A stretch of DNA of 12,084 nucleotides. Origin: Lentimicrobiaceae bacterium. Lineage in GTDB: Bacteria; Bacteroidota; Bacteroidia; Bacteroidales; SKPS01. A program made the translations under genes and the position numbers. Position 1 is the first letter of the stretch. Each line of letters begins with the position of its first letter. The stretch lies in contig SKPS01000370.1 in the NCBI GenBank assembly GCA_007119395.1, positions 1 to 12,084 on the forward strand, written 5' to 3'. Of this stretch, positions 6,884 through 12,084 are shown piece by piece. The notes beneath the pieces were generated by a model that saw only the letters and a list, made by a program, of their open reading frames with translations, did not search any database and was not told the origin of the DNA.

Positions 6884-8027
6884 CCAAAAGTCTGAACAGA
6901 ACAAATTGACAGGATTACCCGGTATTTGGCCCATCATCACCGCGGTAGGTGTGACAGCCTTTTTAGCGGTTGGGGTTTGGTTCTTTTTTGATATCGTGGC
7001 GTTTTTCTTTATTGCCGGGGTATTGTCTGTGATTGGTCACCCTATTGTGAAGTGGCTTGACCGAATCCGCATCGGCAGGTTAAAAATACCCCATTCCCTT
7101 AATGCACTGCTGGCACTGCTGCTGATGGTTGGCACCCTGGTTACCCTGATTGTTCTGGTCGTACCCATCATCGTTGACCAGGCTCAGACCATTTCACGTA
7201 TCGATGTAGACGAGGTGGCCCTCACCTATGACGAACCGTTGTCGAAACTGGAAAACAACCTGGTGAAGTACGGCTTACTCAACGAGGGGGAAACCATCAA
7301 CCAAACCGTTAGTGAACAGGTTGTGCAAATCATGAACTACATTGATGTCTCGATTATCCTTCAAAATGTATTGGAGATCACAGGTTTGCTTTTTATAGGT
7401 GTGTTTGCCATCCTGTTTATGACCTTTTTCTTCCTGAAGGAGGACAGGCTCTTTTTTAACGGGATCATGCTTTTTGTTCCGGGTCGATTTAAAAACGAAG
7501 CGATCAACATATTGTCTCAGAGCAAGAAATTGCTTACCCGCTATTTTTTGGGGTTGGGCATTGAGCTTTTTTCTATGATCACATTGATTACTACCGGGGG
7601 GTTGATTCTGGGTATTGAGAATGCTTTTCTGGTTGGTTTTATGGGTGGGATGATGAACATTATACCTTACCTGGGGCCGATTATTGGCACCACATTGGGG
7701 GCACTGCTGGTGGCTACCACCCATCTGGGAGCCGATCTGTACACAGAATTGCTACCCATGGTACTTGGCATTGTAGGGGTATTTATTATCTCCAATCTGA
7801 TTGACAACCTGATACTGATTCCTGTGATTTATGCCAACAGTGTATTGGCGCATCCTCTGGAGATTTTCATAGTAATTTTAATGGCGGGCAGTTTGGCAGG
7901 GATTCCGGGGATGATTTTTGCTATCCCTGGTTACACTGTATTGCGCATTGTGTTGAGGGAATTCCTTATTCGGTATGAATTTGTGCAACGGATTACGCGG
8001 AGGATGACGGAACATGACAGCTCGTAA
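6873..8027 (+). CDS. AI-2E/PerM-family membrane transporter
   Basis: This is a polytopic inner-membrane protein of the AI-2E transporter family (YdgG/TqsA, PerM, YtvI-like). Members export autoinducer-2 or act as permeases or antiporters, but the substrate cannot be told from sequence alone. The 384 residues show two N-terminal membrane segments (about 20-56) and a third (about 76-104). A soluble stretch follows (about 105-160), then FAILFMTFFFLKEDR (178-192), NIIPYLGPIIG (262-272) and DNLILIPVIYANSVLAHPLE (311-330). Last comes a final membrane pair ending GIPGMIFAIPGY (343-354). These conserved blocks and the total length fit the family well. The start is ATG at 6873; an upstream TTG at 6870 is also possible. 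The gene overlaps the DUF4476 stop by 11 bases and the radical SAM start by 14 bases, so it is embedded in the mrdA operon. No luxS is present in the window to support a quorum-sensing role. Confidence 0.88.
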   Translation: MDNNQKSEQNKLTGLPGIWPIITAVGVTAFLAVGVWFFFDIVAFFFIAGVLSVIGHPIVKWLDRIRIGRLKIPHSLNALLALLLMVGTLVTLIVLVVPIIVDQAQTISRIDVDEVALTYDEPLSKLENNLVKYGLLNEGETINQTVSEQVVQIMNYIDVSIILQNVLEITGLLFIGVFAILFMTFFFLKEDRLFFNGIMLFVPGRFKNEAINILSQSKKLLTRYFLGLGIELFSMITLITTGGLILGIENAFLVGFMGGMMNIIPYLGPIIGTTLGALLVATTHLGADLYTELLPMVLGIVGVFIISNLIDNLILIPVIYANSVLAHPLEIFIVILMAGSLAGIPGMIFAIPGYTVLRIVLREFLIRYEFVQRITRRMTEHDSS

Positions 8028-9042
8028 ACCGTTTTCCGTTATCCGTGATGGTTTCAGGCTGTTGCGTTGTATCACCGTGCCTCGATTGTTGAACTTTTTT
8101 CAGCTCCTGTTGAGCTGGTTTACAGCCCGTTACCTGAAGGTGCTGGTGATTCCCGGAGGCCCTTCAGCCCTCTCGTTTGAACCCACCACACGGTGCAACC
8201 TGCGATGCCCCGAATGCCCTTCAGGATTGCGTTCCTTTACCCGAAGCCAGGGAGATGCCAGCATGGAGGTGTACCAACACACCCTTGAACAGATGAAGGA
8301 TCATCTGATTTGGCTCAACCTCTATTTTCAGGGGGAACCACTGCTGCACCCACAGTTTCATCAGATGGTGCGGGTTGCCAAAGAGAGAGGGTTTTATGTG
8401 ATGACGTCAACCAATGGCCATTTTTTATCCGAAGAACAATCTCATGAAATCGTATCTTCCGGATTAGACAGGTTGGTTGTTTCGCTTGATGGGCTGGATC
8501 AGGAGACCTATGCAACCTACCGACGGGGCGGCGATGTGGAGGAAGTGATCAAGGGGATTGAGACGCTGTGTGCAGTTAAAAAGCAGAGGGGGGTATCACA
8601 CCCCTACCTGATTGTACAAAGCCTGTTGTTCAGGCACAACATCCACCAAGTGCAGGGTGTCAAAGAGTTGAAAAGGGTGGATGGGGTGGATGAGGTCCAA
8701 TGTAAGAAAGCACAGTTTTACGACCTGTCGCCAGCCAACACGCTGATTCCGGAGGATTCTGCCTTCAGCCGGTATCGTACCGACAAAGAAACAGGTTATC
8801 GTATCAAGAGTAAATTCCCCAACCATTGCCGCCGGTTATGGTTTGGCAGTGTGGTTACCTGGGATGGCGATGTGATTCCATGCTGTTACGATAAAGATGC
8901 AACCCATCGTTTCGGCAATATCGTCAACAACCCTTTCAGGGAAATCTGGAATAATACGGCATACAACGACTTCAGGCGACAGGTGTTTTTCTTCCGGAAA
9001 ACACTCTCTGTCTGCACCAACTGTGCAGAAGGCGTCGATTAG
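8014..9042 (+). CDS. Radical SAM protein with Twitch/SPASM-like C-terminal domain
   Basis: The 342-residue cytoplasmic protein has the radical SAM cluster motif CNLRCPEC (C61, C65, C68 in PTTRCNLRCPECP), which binds a 4Fe-4S cluster and cleaves S-adenosylmethionine. GEP (107-109) fits the SAM-binding GGE-type motif. The C-terminus carries C272-x12-G-x4-C290 followed by a CxxC pair (C334, C337). This matches the auxiliary-cluster signature of SPASM/Twitch enzymes in reduced (Twitch-like) form, with an additional C291. Family members modify peptides, proteins or small molecules; the substrate here is unknown. Residues 1-48 form a hydrophobic/basic extension before the barrel. The ATG at 8014 overlaps the AI-2E-family gene by 14 bases, and it is the last gene of the operon that begins with mrdA. 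No short precursor-peptide gene is visible next to it, which argues against a standard RiPP maturase. Confidence 0.88.
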   Translation: MTARKPFSVIRDGFRLLRCITVPRLLNFFQLLLSWFTARYLKVLVIPGGPSALSFEPTTRCNLRCPECPSGLRSFTRSQGDASMEVYQHTLEQMKDHLIWLNLYFQGEPLLHPQFHQMVRVAKERGFYVMTSTNGHFLSEEQSHEIVSSGLDRLVVSLDGLDQETYATYRRGGDVEEVIKGIETLCAVKKQRGVSHPYLIVQSLLFRHNIHQVQGVKELKRVDGVDEVQCKKAQFYDLSPANTLIPEDSAFSRYRTDKETGYRIKSKFPNHCRRLWFGSVVTWDGDVIPCCYDKDATHRFGNIVNNPFREIWNNTAYNDFRRQVFFFRKTLSVCTNCAEGVD

Positions 9043-9058
9043 ACAGGGAAGTTAACCG

Positions 9059-9075
9059 GATGCCATCTTGGCATC
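9059..9075. terminator. Inverted repeat between convergent genes (possible terminator)
   Basis: GATGCCA-TCT-TGGCATC is a perfect 7-base-pair inverted repeat with a 3-base loop. It lies between the radical SAM stop (9042) and the frr stop codon (9076-9074), and touches the latter. Neither side is followed by a T tract, so it may be a bidirectional stalling hairpin rather than a classical intrinsic terminator. Confidence 0.35.
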
Positions 9076-9637
9076 AAATGGTCATAATCTCTTTCTCCTT
9101 GTTACCAAAGAGTTCATCCGCTTTTTTGATGAAGTCGTCATGCAGTTTTTGCACATCGGCACTTAACTTTTTGCAAGCATCTTCCGGTATTCCCTCTTTT
9201 TCGAGCTTTTTCCCATCTTCAATGGCCGTTCGCCGGGCATTTCGAATGGAGATTTTGGCGTTTTCCATCTCCGCTTTGGCCATTTTTACCAGCTCACGTC
9301 GTCTCTCTTCGGTGAGTTCAGGCACCGCAATGCGAATGACGGCCCCGTCATTTTGGGGGTTAAACCCCAGGTTGGCTGCCATAATGGCCTTCTCTATCGG
9401 AACAATCAACGATTTGTCCCATGGTTGAACAGCAATCGAACGGGGATCTGGTGTGTTGATGCTGGCTACCTGATTCAACGGCATCAGTGAACCATAACTG
9501 TCTACCTTAACACTTTCAAGCATCTGCGGATGAGCCTTCCCCGCCCTGATCTTAGAAAACTCCTTGTCGAGATGCTCAAGGGCCTGCTCCATACCCATCT
9601 TTGCCATCTCGAAACATTCGATGATTTCAGGTTGCAT
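9074..9637 (-). CDS. frr: Ribosome recycling factor
   Basis: RRF, with EF-G, splits the post-termination ribosome in the cytoplasm and is essential in bacteria. From the ATG at 9637 the protein is 187 residues, the standard family length. Diagnostic blocks are HLDKEFSKIRAGKAHPQML (22-40), LNQVASINTPDPRSIAVQPWDK (54-75), ANLGFNPQNDGAVIRI (88-103), LTEERRRELVKMAK (108-121) and ISIRNARR (129-136). An ATG 30 bases further upstream (9667) is in frame. It would precede or coincide with the transcription start implied by the TATGTTTG box at 9678-9671, and would add a ten-residue N-terminus absent from the family. I therefore chose 9637. The gene stands alone here, with no pyrH or tsf next to it on either side in this window. 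It converges on the radical SAM gene and diverges from the DUF4197 lipoprotein. Confidence 0.95.
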   Translation of the reverse strand: MQPEIIECFEMAKMGMEQALEHLDKEFSKIRAGKAHPQMLESVKVDSYGSLMPLNQVASINTPDPRSIAVQPWDKSLIVPIEKAIMAANLGFNPQNDGAVIRIAVPELTEERRRELVKMAKAEMENAKISIRNARRTAIEDGKKLEKEGIPEDACKKLSADVQKLHDDFIKKADELFGNKEKEIMTI

Positions 9638-9670
9638 ATCTGGTCTGTTTTGTATTGTTGTTTTCAACTA

Positions 9671-9678
9671 CAAACATA
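9671..9678 (-). promoter_or_regulatory. Predicted -7 promoter element for frr
   Basis: Minus-strand TATGTTTG matches TAnnTTTG exactly. It would start transcription near 9664, about 27 bases before the ATG at 9637. This placement rules against the upstream ATG at 9667 as the translated start. Confidence 0.55.
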
Positions 9679-9721
9679 CATTTTTTTTGGTGCTGATCAC
9701 CTGTTTTTTTTGTTTTTCCAT

Positions 9722-9729
9722 TACTTTTG
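9722..9729 (+). promoter_or_regulatory. Predicted -7 promoter element for the DUF4197 lipoprotein gene
   Basis: TACTTTTG matches TAnnTTTG exactly, 53 bases before the ATG at 9783. T-rich tracts (9681-9689 and 9704-9711) lie upstream, but no properly spaced -33 element is evident. The box rules out longer readings that begin inside frr. Confidence 0.5.
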
Positions 9730-9782
9730 TATGGATTTGCGTCAGCTTTATGGATCTATCAACAGCGAAAGAGGGGGTTATT

Positions 9783-10517
9783 ATGAGAAAACTGCGTTTA
9801 TTTACACTGATTGGATTGATGTTGATGTTGGCATCGTGTGATGTGTTGCAACAAGCCGCACAGCAGGCGATGAAGGGTGGTGGTGCCGGGGGTGGTCCAC
9901 TCACTGAAGCACAAATAGTGAACGGTTTAAAAGAGGCTTTGCGGGTTGGCACAAACAACGGAGTACAAACCCTTAGCAGGCGCAACGGGTTTTTCGGCAA
10001 TGCCCGTTTCAAAATACCTTTTCCTCCGGAAGTTCAGCGTGTTGAGACCACCTTAAGGTCTATTGGGATGGGCAACATGGTGGATGATTTTATTTTAAAG
10101 CTAAACCGTGGAGCCGAAGAGGCTGTGAAAGAGGCAACTCCAATATTCGTCAATGCGATCACTTCGATGAGTATTGCCGATGGGCGTAACATTTTATTTG
10201 GCGGCGACCGTGCTGCTACGGATTATTTCAGGGGCCGCACCACCACCCAGCTAACCAACGCGTTTATGCCAAGGGTTCGCAATGTGCTTGACAACAAGGT
10301 GCAGGTAACGCAAGCCTGGAACGAACTGGCCACGGCCTACAACCGGGTACCCGGTGTACAACCTGCAACCACCGACCTGCCGAGATATGTTACCGACAAG
10401 GCCATTCAGGCCTTGTTTATCCGCATCGGAGAAGAGGAGAAAAAGATCAGGGAAAACCCTTCGGCACGTGTCAACAACGTATTAAGATCTGTCTTTGGAG
10501 AGCTTGACAAGCGATAG
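9783..10517 (+). CDS. DUF4197 family lipoprotein
   Basis: The 244-residue product begins with a textbook lipoprotein signal: basic MRKLR, a hydrophobic core, then LASC with the lipidated cysteine at residue 19. A Gly-rich linker (GGGAGGG, 32-38) leads into the DUF4197 domain (about 40-241). Clear family blocks are ALRVGTNNGVQTLSRRNGF (52-70), a KIPFPPEVQ stretch (78-86), FVNAITSMSIADGRNIL (122-138), GGDRAATDYFR (140-150) and YVTDKAIQALF (202-212). The fold is all-helical by composition. The molecular function of DUF4197 proteins is not known to me. It should sit in the envelope, facing the periplasm or outer membrane. The frame stays open upstream to 9564, but that would overlap frr and bury the signal peptide. 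The stop is immediately followed by the stop of the convergent lysozyme-like gene, with no spacer. Confidence 0.88.
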   Translation: MRKLRLFTLIGLMLMLASCDVLQQAAQQAMKGGGAGGGPLTEAQIVNGLKEALRVGTNNGVQTLSRRNGFFGNARFKIPFPPEVQRVETTLRSIGMGNMVDDFILKLNRGAEEAVKEATPIFVNAITSMSIADGRNILFGGDRAATDYFRGRTTTQLTNAFMPRVRNVLDNKVQVTQAWNELATAYNRVPGVQPATTDLPRYVTDKAIQALFIRIGEEEKKIRENPSARVNNVLRSVFGELDKR

Positions 10518-11198
10518 TTACCGTTTTGACTCCGCCAGTATATTTTTAAACACTGTCATGTACTCTAATCCATTGTCGACATACGCCGGATCGTGTGTCA
10601 GGGGTTTCCCGTCAACGGGGTAGTTCCTGCCGGTATTGTGAATATGAAACGCATCTTTGTATTTCCCCTCTCTGAGCTTGTCACCATAGGTGAGATTGAT
10701 CCAGTGGATACCCCAGTAGACCGCATCCCTTCCTCTGATGTCTCTGATGTTGATATCAAGCAAAATGCATTTATACCCCATTAGCTGAAAAGGTCCCCAG
10801 GAAGAGGCCAGGTATTTCATTTCCTGGTCAGTGGCATCCTGCAGGTGTTGCGGCGTGACATGCTGGTAAAGATTCCGGTTTCCATCCTTCACTTCTTGCA
10901 GCCTGCGGTATACATGTATTTCAAAACGGGGTGGGATCATTCTTCGTCCCGACGATTCCAGCACAATCAGAGCAAGTAAATATTCAGGAGGCAGTTGAAA
11001 CTCCTGTGCGTACATCACCACCTCCTCGCCATAGTTTTCCATGGTACGCCCCACCGATCCGGTGAGCCTTGTTTCACCGGTTGATGAAGAGTCACTGCGG
11101 TCACAAGCATTGAGGGTCAACAAGGCAGCAATCACTGCCACTACCACAGTGAAGCCACTGCCACCATCTATTGGGTTCCTACTCTTTGGGGTTTTCAT
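10518..11198 (-). CDS. Lipoprotein with lysozyme/transglycosylase-like domain
   Basis: The 226-residue protein has a signal peptide and lipobox LNAC (lipidated C32), then a Ser/Thr/Asp-rich linker. Its domain (about 55-222) looks lysozyme-like. LPPEYLLALIVLESSGR (69-85) resembles the catalytic Glu-Ser segment of SLT-type transglycosylases (E81). RFEIHVYRR (91-99) and SSWGPFQLMGYK (132-143) resemble the FExHxFxR and GxFQIMG motifs of N-acetylmuramidase domains. HNTGR (187-191) could be the late active-site loop. It probably cleaves or binds peptidoglycan glycan from an outer-membrane anchor, but activity is inferred. The ATG at 11198 gives a proper lipoprotein n-region; starting at 11237 would add 13 residues and enlarge the overlap with the upstream gene from 20 to 59 bases. 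It is co-transcribed with the TonB-domain gene. It could instead be a non-catalytic glycan-binding relative. Confidence 0.72.
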   Translation of the reverse strand: MKTPKSRNPIDGGSGFTVVVAVIAALLTLNACDRSDSSSTGETRLTGSVGRTMENYGEEVVMYAQEFQLPPEYLLALIVLESSGRRMIPPRFEIHVYRRLQEVKDGNRNLYQHVTPQHLQDATDQEMKYLASSWGPFQLMGYKCILLDINIRDIRGRDAVYWGIHWINLTYGDKLREGKYKDAFHIHNTGRNYPVDGKPLTHDPAYVDNGLEYMTVFKNILAESKR

Positions 11199-11640
11199 TT
11201 CCTCCCACCGGTATTTGCCAGGTGTAACTCTTGCCACTCGAAGGGGCAGGGCTCTTTTCTTCCTTTTTCTTGTCTGATGGGGTTACATGGTAGGCGATGC
11301 CTGACGTAGCCTTCTTCGGCGGCAGCCGGAAAGCGATACGTGTAGTAAAGGTTCTCTTCACCCGCATGCCCCTGTTGGTCACAGCAGCAAACTGCAGCGA
11401 GGAAATCAGCCGCAAAGCCTCCTGATCACACCCGTATCCTATACCATGTTTTATCTTCGGGTTCTGCACCTTGCCATTGTCATTCACCTCATAGGTTACA
11501 ATCACATCACCCTCAATACCCTCCTGCAAAGCCTCATCAGGATACCGTAAATTGCGCCTGATGTAATCGCCAAACGCTTTCTTACCACCCGGGTATTCAG
11601 GCATGTTCAGAAATTTCTTCGGCTTTTTCGGTTTTTTCAA
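11179..11640 (-). CDS. Stand-alone TonB C-terminal-domain protein, no membrane anchor
   Basis: The 153-residue protein is essentially one TonB C-terminal domain. MPEYPGGKKAFGDYIRRNLRYP (13-34) leads into EGDVIVTYEVNDNGKV (43-58), HGIGYGCDQEALRLISSL (65-82) and TTRIAFRLP (99-107), the classical YPxxA...G-x-V...GCDxEAL...F-x-L pattern. A Lys/Pro-rich start (KKPKKPKK) replaces the usual membrane anchor and periplasmic linker. A Lys/Ser-rich tail (108-153) follows the domain. No signal peptide is seen, so location is unclear and energy transduction in the usual ExbBD manner is doubtful. The start is TTG at 11640. A strong AGGAGG lies 9 bases upstream (11655-11650) and decides it over the ATG at 11604, which would remove the basic N-terminus. 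The gene overlaps the lysozyme-like lipoprotein gene downstream by 20 bases, indicating translational coupling. Confidence 0.8.
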   Translation of the reverse strand: MKKPKKPKKFLNMPEYPGGKKAFGDYIRRNLRYPDEALQEGIEGDVIVTYEVNDNGKVQNPKIKHGIGYGCDQEALRLISSLQFAAVTNRGMRVKRTFTTRIAFRLPPKKATSGIAYHVTPSDKKKEEKSPAPSSGKSYTWQIPVGGNENPKE

Positions 11641-11649
11641 AAGATTCCC

Positions 11650-11655
11650 CCTCCT
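11650..11655 (-). promoter_or_regulatory. Strong Shine-Dalgarno site for the TTG-started TonB-domain gene
   Basis: Minus-strand AGGAGG lies 9 bases before the TTG at 11640. It is the only strong SD I noted before a start codon in this window. It decides the start of the TonB-domain gene. Confidence 0.65.
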
Positions 11656-11687
11656 GTTAATCGTTTTAACTGACCCCTGCTAACCAT

Positions 11688-11707
11688 CGGAGTGTGCTCC
11701 GGGCACA
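11688..11707 (-). other. Two overlapping, mutually exclusive small inverted repeats in a leader
   Basis: CGGAG (11688-11692) can pair with CTCCG (11697-11701), loop TGTG. Alternatively TGTGC (11693-11697) can pair with GCACA (11703-11707), loop TCCGG. Both use the same bases, so only one can form. They lie in the predicted 130-base leader of the TonB-domain gene. Stems of 5 pairs can arise by chance, so regulation is speculative. Confidence 0.25.
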
Positions 11708-11776
11708 TCAGGGATATTTTCTCACCAAAGACCACCGGAACAGACACAGCAGCCCATGTGAACCATGAATGATTTA

Positions 11777-11784
11777 CAAAAATA
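11777..11784 (-). promoter_or_regulatory. Predicted -7 promoter element for the TonB-domain/lysozyme-like pair
   Basis: Minus-strand TATTTTTG matches TAnnTTTG exactly in the 185-base gap after the LysE-family gene. Initiation near 11770 would give a leader of about 130 bases, longer than for the other genes here. No clear -33 element is seen. Confidence 0.5.
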
Positions 11785-11825
11785 GCCTGAATATTTTAGA
11801 AACAGTGTGAAAGTTGATACTATCA

Positions 11826-12084
11826 TCAGATGAAGTTCCAGACAGATCTGAATATCAGCGATATTCCGAAAGAGGCGAAAGCAATACCGGCGATTCTGTT
11901 TATCCAGAATAAAACCCTGATGGTAAGGTATTGTTTGATGCTGTTTCCGACGAAGCTTTTCAACAGATCCATTCCGAATATGACCATGATGGCTCCTGTA
12001 AAGTGTATCAACGCGTAGTTGAACAGGTTCCCTTCGGGGTCATGTGTATTGACCCAAGCCAGCAGCCGGCTGATTGCGGCGACC
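11826..12084 (-). CDS. LysE-family exporter, C-terminal fragment
   Basis: This minus-strand gene enters from the right edge of the window and stops at 11828-11826. About 85 C-terminal residues are visible, continuous from 12083. They start VAAISRLLAWVNTHDPEG and pass through NLFNYALIHFTGAIMVIFG. Then come a DLLKSFVGNSIKQYL segment, FWINRIAGIAFASFGISLI and a final RSVWNFI. Alternating hydrophobic segments and the WINRIAGI...FG...LI ending match the LysE/RhtB translocator family as found in Bacteroidota, which exports amino acids or related small molecules across the inner membrane. The visible part is uninterrupted from the window edge, so a short internal start such as the TTG at 12011 is not the true beginning. 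Substrate cannot be assigned. It lies upstream of the TonB-domain gene on the same strand, but a 185-base gap with its own -7 box suggests separate transcription. Confidence 0.72.
   Translation of the reverse strand, partial: VAAISRLLAWVNTHDPEGNLFNYALIHFTGAIMVIFGMDLLKSFVGNSIKQYLTIRVLFWINRIAGIAFASFGISLIFRSVWNFI

Noticed and set aside
7275..7724. 149-residue minus-strand open frame opposite the AI-2E-family gene, with Cys-rich CPQCGAN
   Set aside because: The CxxC-like string comes from the complement of membrane-segment codons. The rest is Gln/Asn/Lys-rich low-information sequence.
6873..8027. Interpretation as a quorum-sensing (AI-2) exporter
   Set aside because: Family name alone does not establish the substrate. 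No luxS or lsr gene is present, and many members have other roles.
9060..9428. 122-residue plus-strand open frame opposite frr
   Set aside because: It is Ser/Phe-rich, wholly antisense to ribosome recycling factor, and unrelated to any family I recognise.
9681..9712. T-rich tracts as an intrinsic terminator
   Set aside because: No stable GC stem precedes either tract. They lie between two divergent promoters, where AT-rich promoter DNA is expected.
9564..9782. N-terminal extension of the DUF4197 gene by 73 residues
   Set aside because: It would overlap frr antisense and bury a perfect lipoprotein signal. A promoter box at 9722-9729 sits inside it.
11830..12018. 62-residue plus-strand open frame at the right end
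   Set aside because: The minus strand here encodes a clear LysE-family C-terminus continuous to the window edge, so the plus-strand frame is a shadow.

Overview
The window reads as a chromosomal segment of a member of the Bacteroidota, probably Bacteroidales-like. The main evidence is a recurring promoter element: seven perfect TAnnTTTG (-7 type) boxes sit in the short intergenic gaps, each oriented toward an adjacent gene. Shine-Dalgarno sequences are nearly absent. The families also fit: DUF4476, a stand-alone TonB C-terminal-domain protein, a LuxE-like acyl-protein synthetase, lipoproteins with a FTDGDGDIGL motif, and a Bacteroidota-type LysE C-terminus. I see no rRNA, tRNA, mobile element, CRISPR array or phage gene. 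No gap between genes exceeds about 190 bases.

Left part (1-2756). The window opens inside the 5' end of a minus-strand adenylylsulfate kinase gene (cysC), with the Walker A loop at the window edge. It is divergent from deoC (deoxyribose-phosphate aldolase). deoC converges on, and overlaps by 32 bases, a minus-strand LuxE-type acyl-protein synthetase-like gene. That gene is divergent from a small predicted lipoprotein of unknown function.

Centre (2757-9042). One tightly packed plus-strand operon encodes PBP2 (mrdA), RodA (rodA), a secreted DUF4476 protein, an AI-2E/PerM-family membrane protein and a radical SAM protein with a Twitch/SPASM-like C-terminus. Spacings are 8 bases or overlaps of 11-17 bases. 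A good promoter (TTG-N20-TATTTTTG) ends only 11 bases before the first possible start codon of mrdA. PBP2 and RodA are the transpeptidase/glycosyltransferase pair of elongation-phase peptidoglycan synthesis. The last three genes are translationally coupled to them, but their link to cell-wall growth is inference.

Right part (9043-12084). Ribosome recycling factor (frr, minus) is divergent from a DUF4197 lipoprotein (plus). That lipoprotein abuts, with zero spacing, a minus-strand pair: a TonB C-terminal-domain protein without a membrane anchor, followed with a 20-base overlap by a lipoprotein with lysozyme/transglycosylase-like motifs. The window ends in the C-terminal part of a LysE-family exporter gene on the minus strand.

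I did not find a clear-cut novel defence, mobile or biosynthetic system. The most interesting items are the elongasome operon with its three poorly understood passengers, the TonB-like/lysozyme-like lipoprotein pair with an SD-led TTG start, and the LuxE-like gene that lacks luxC or luxD partners.
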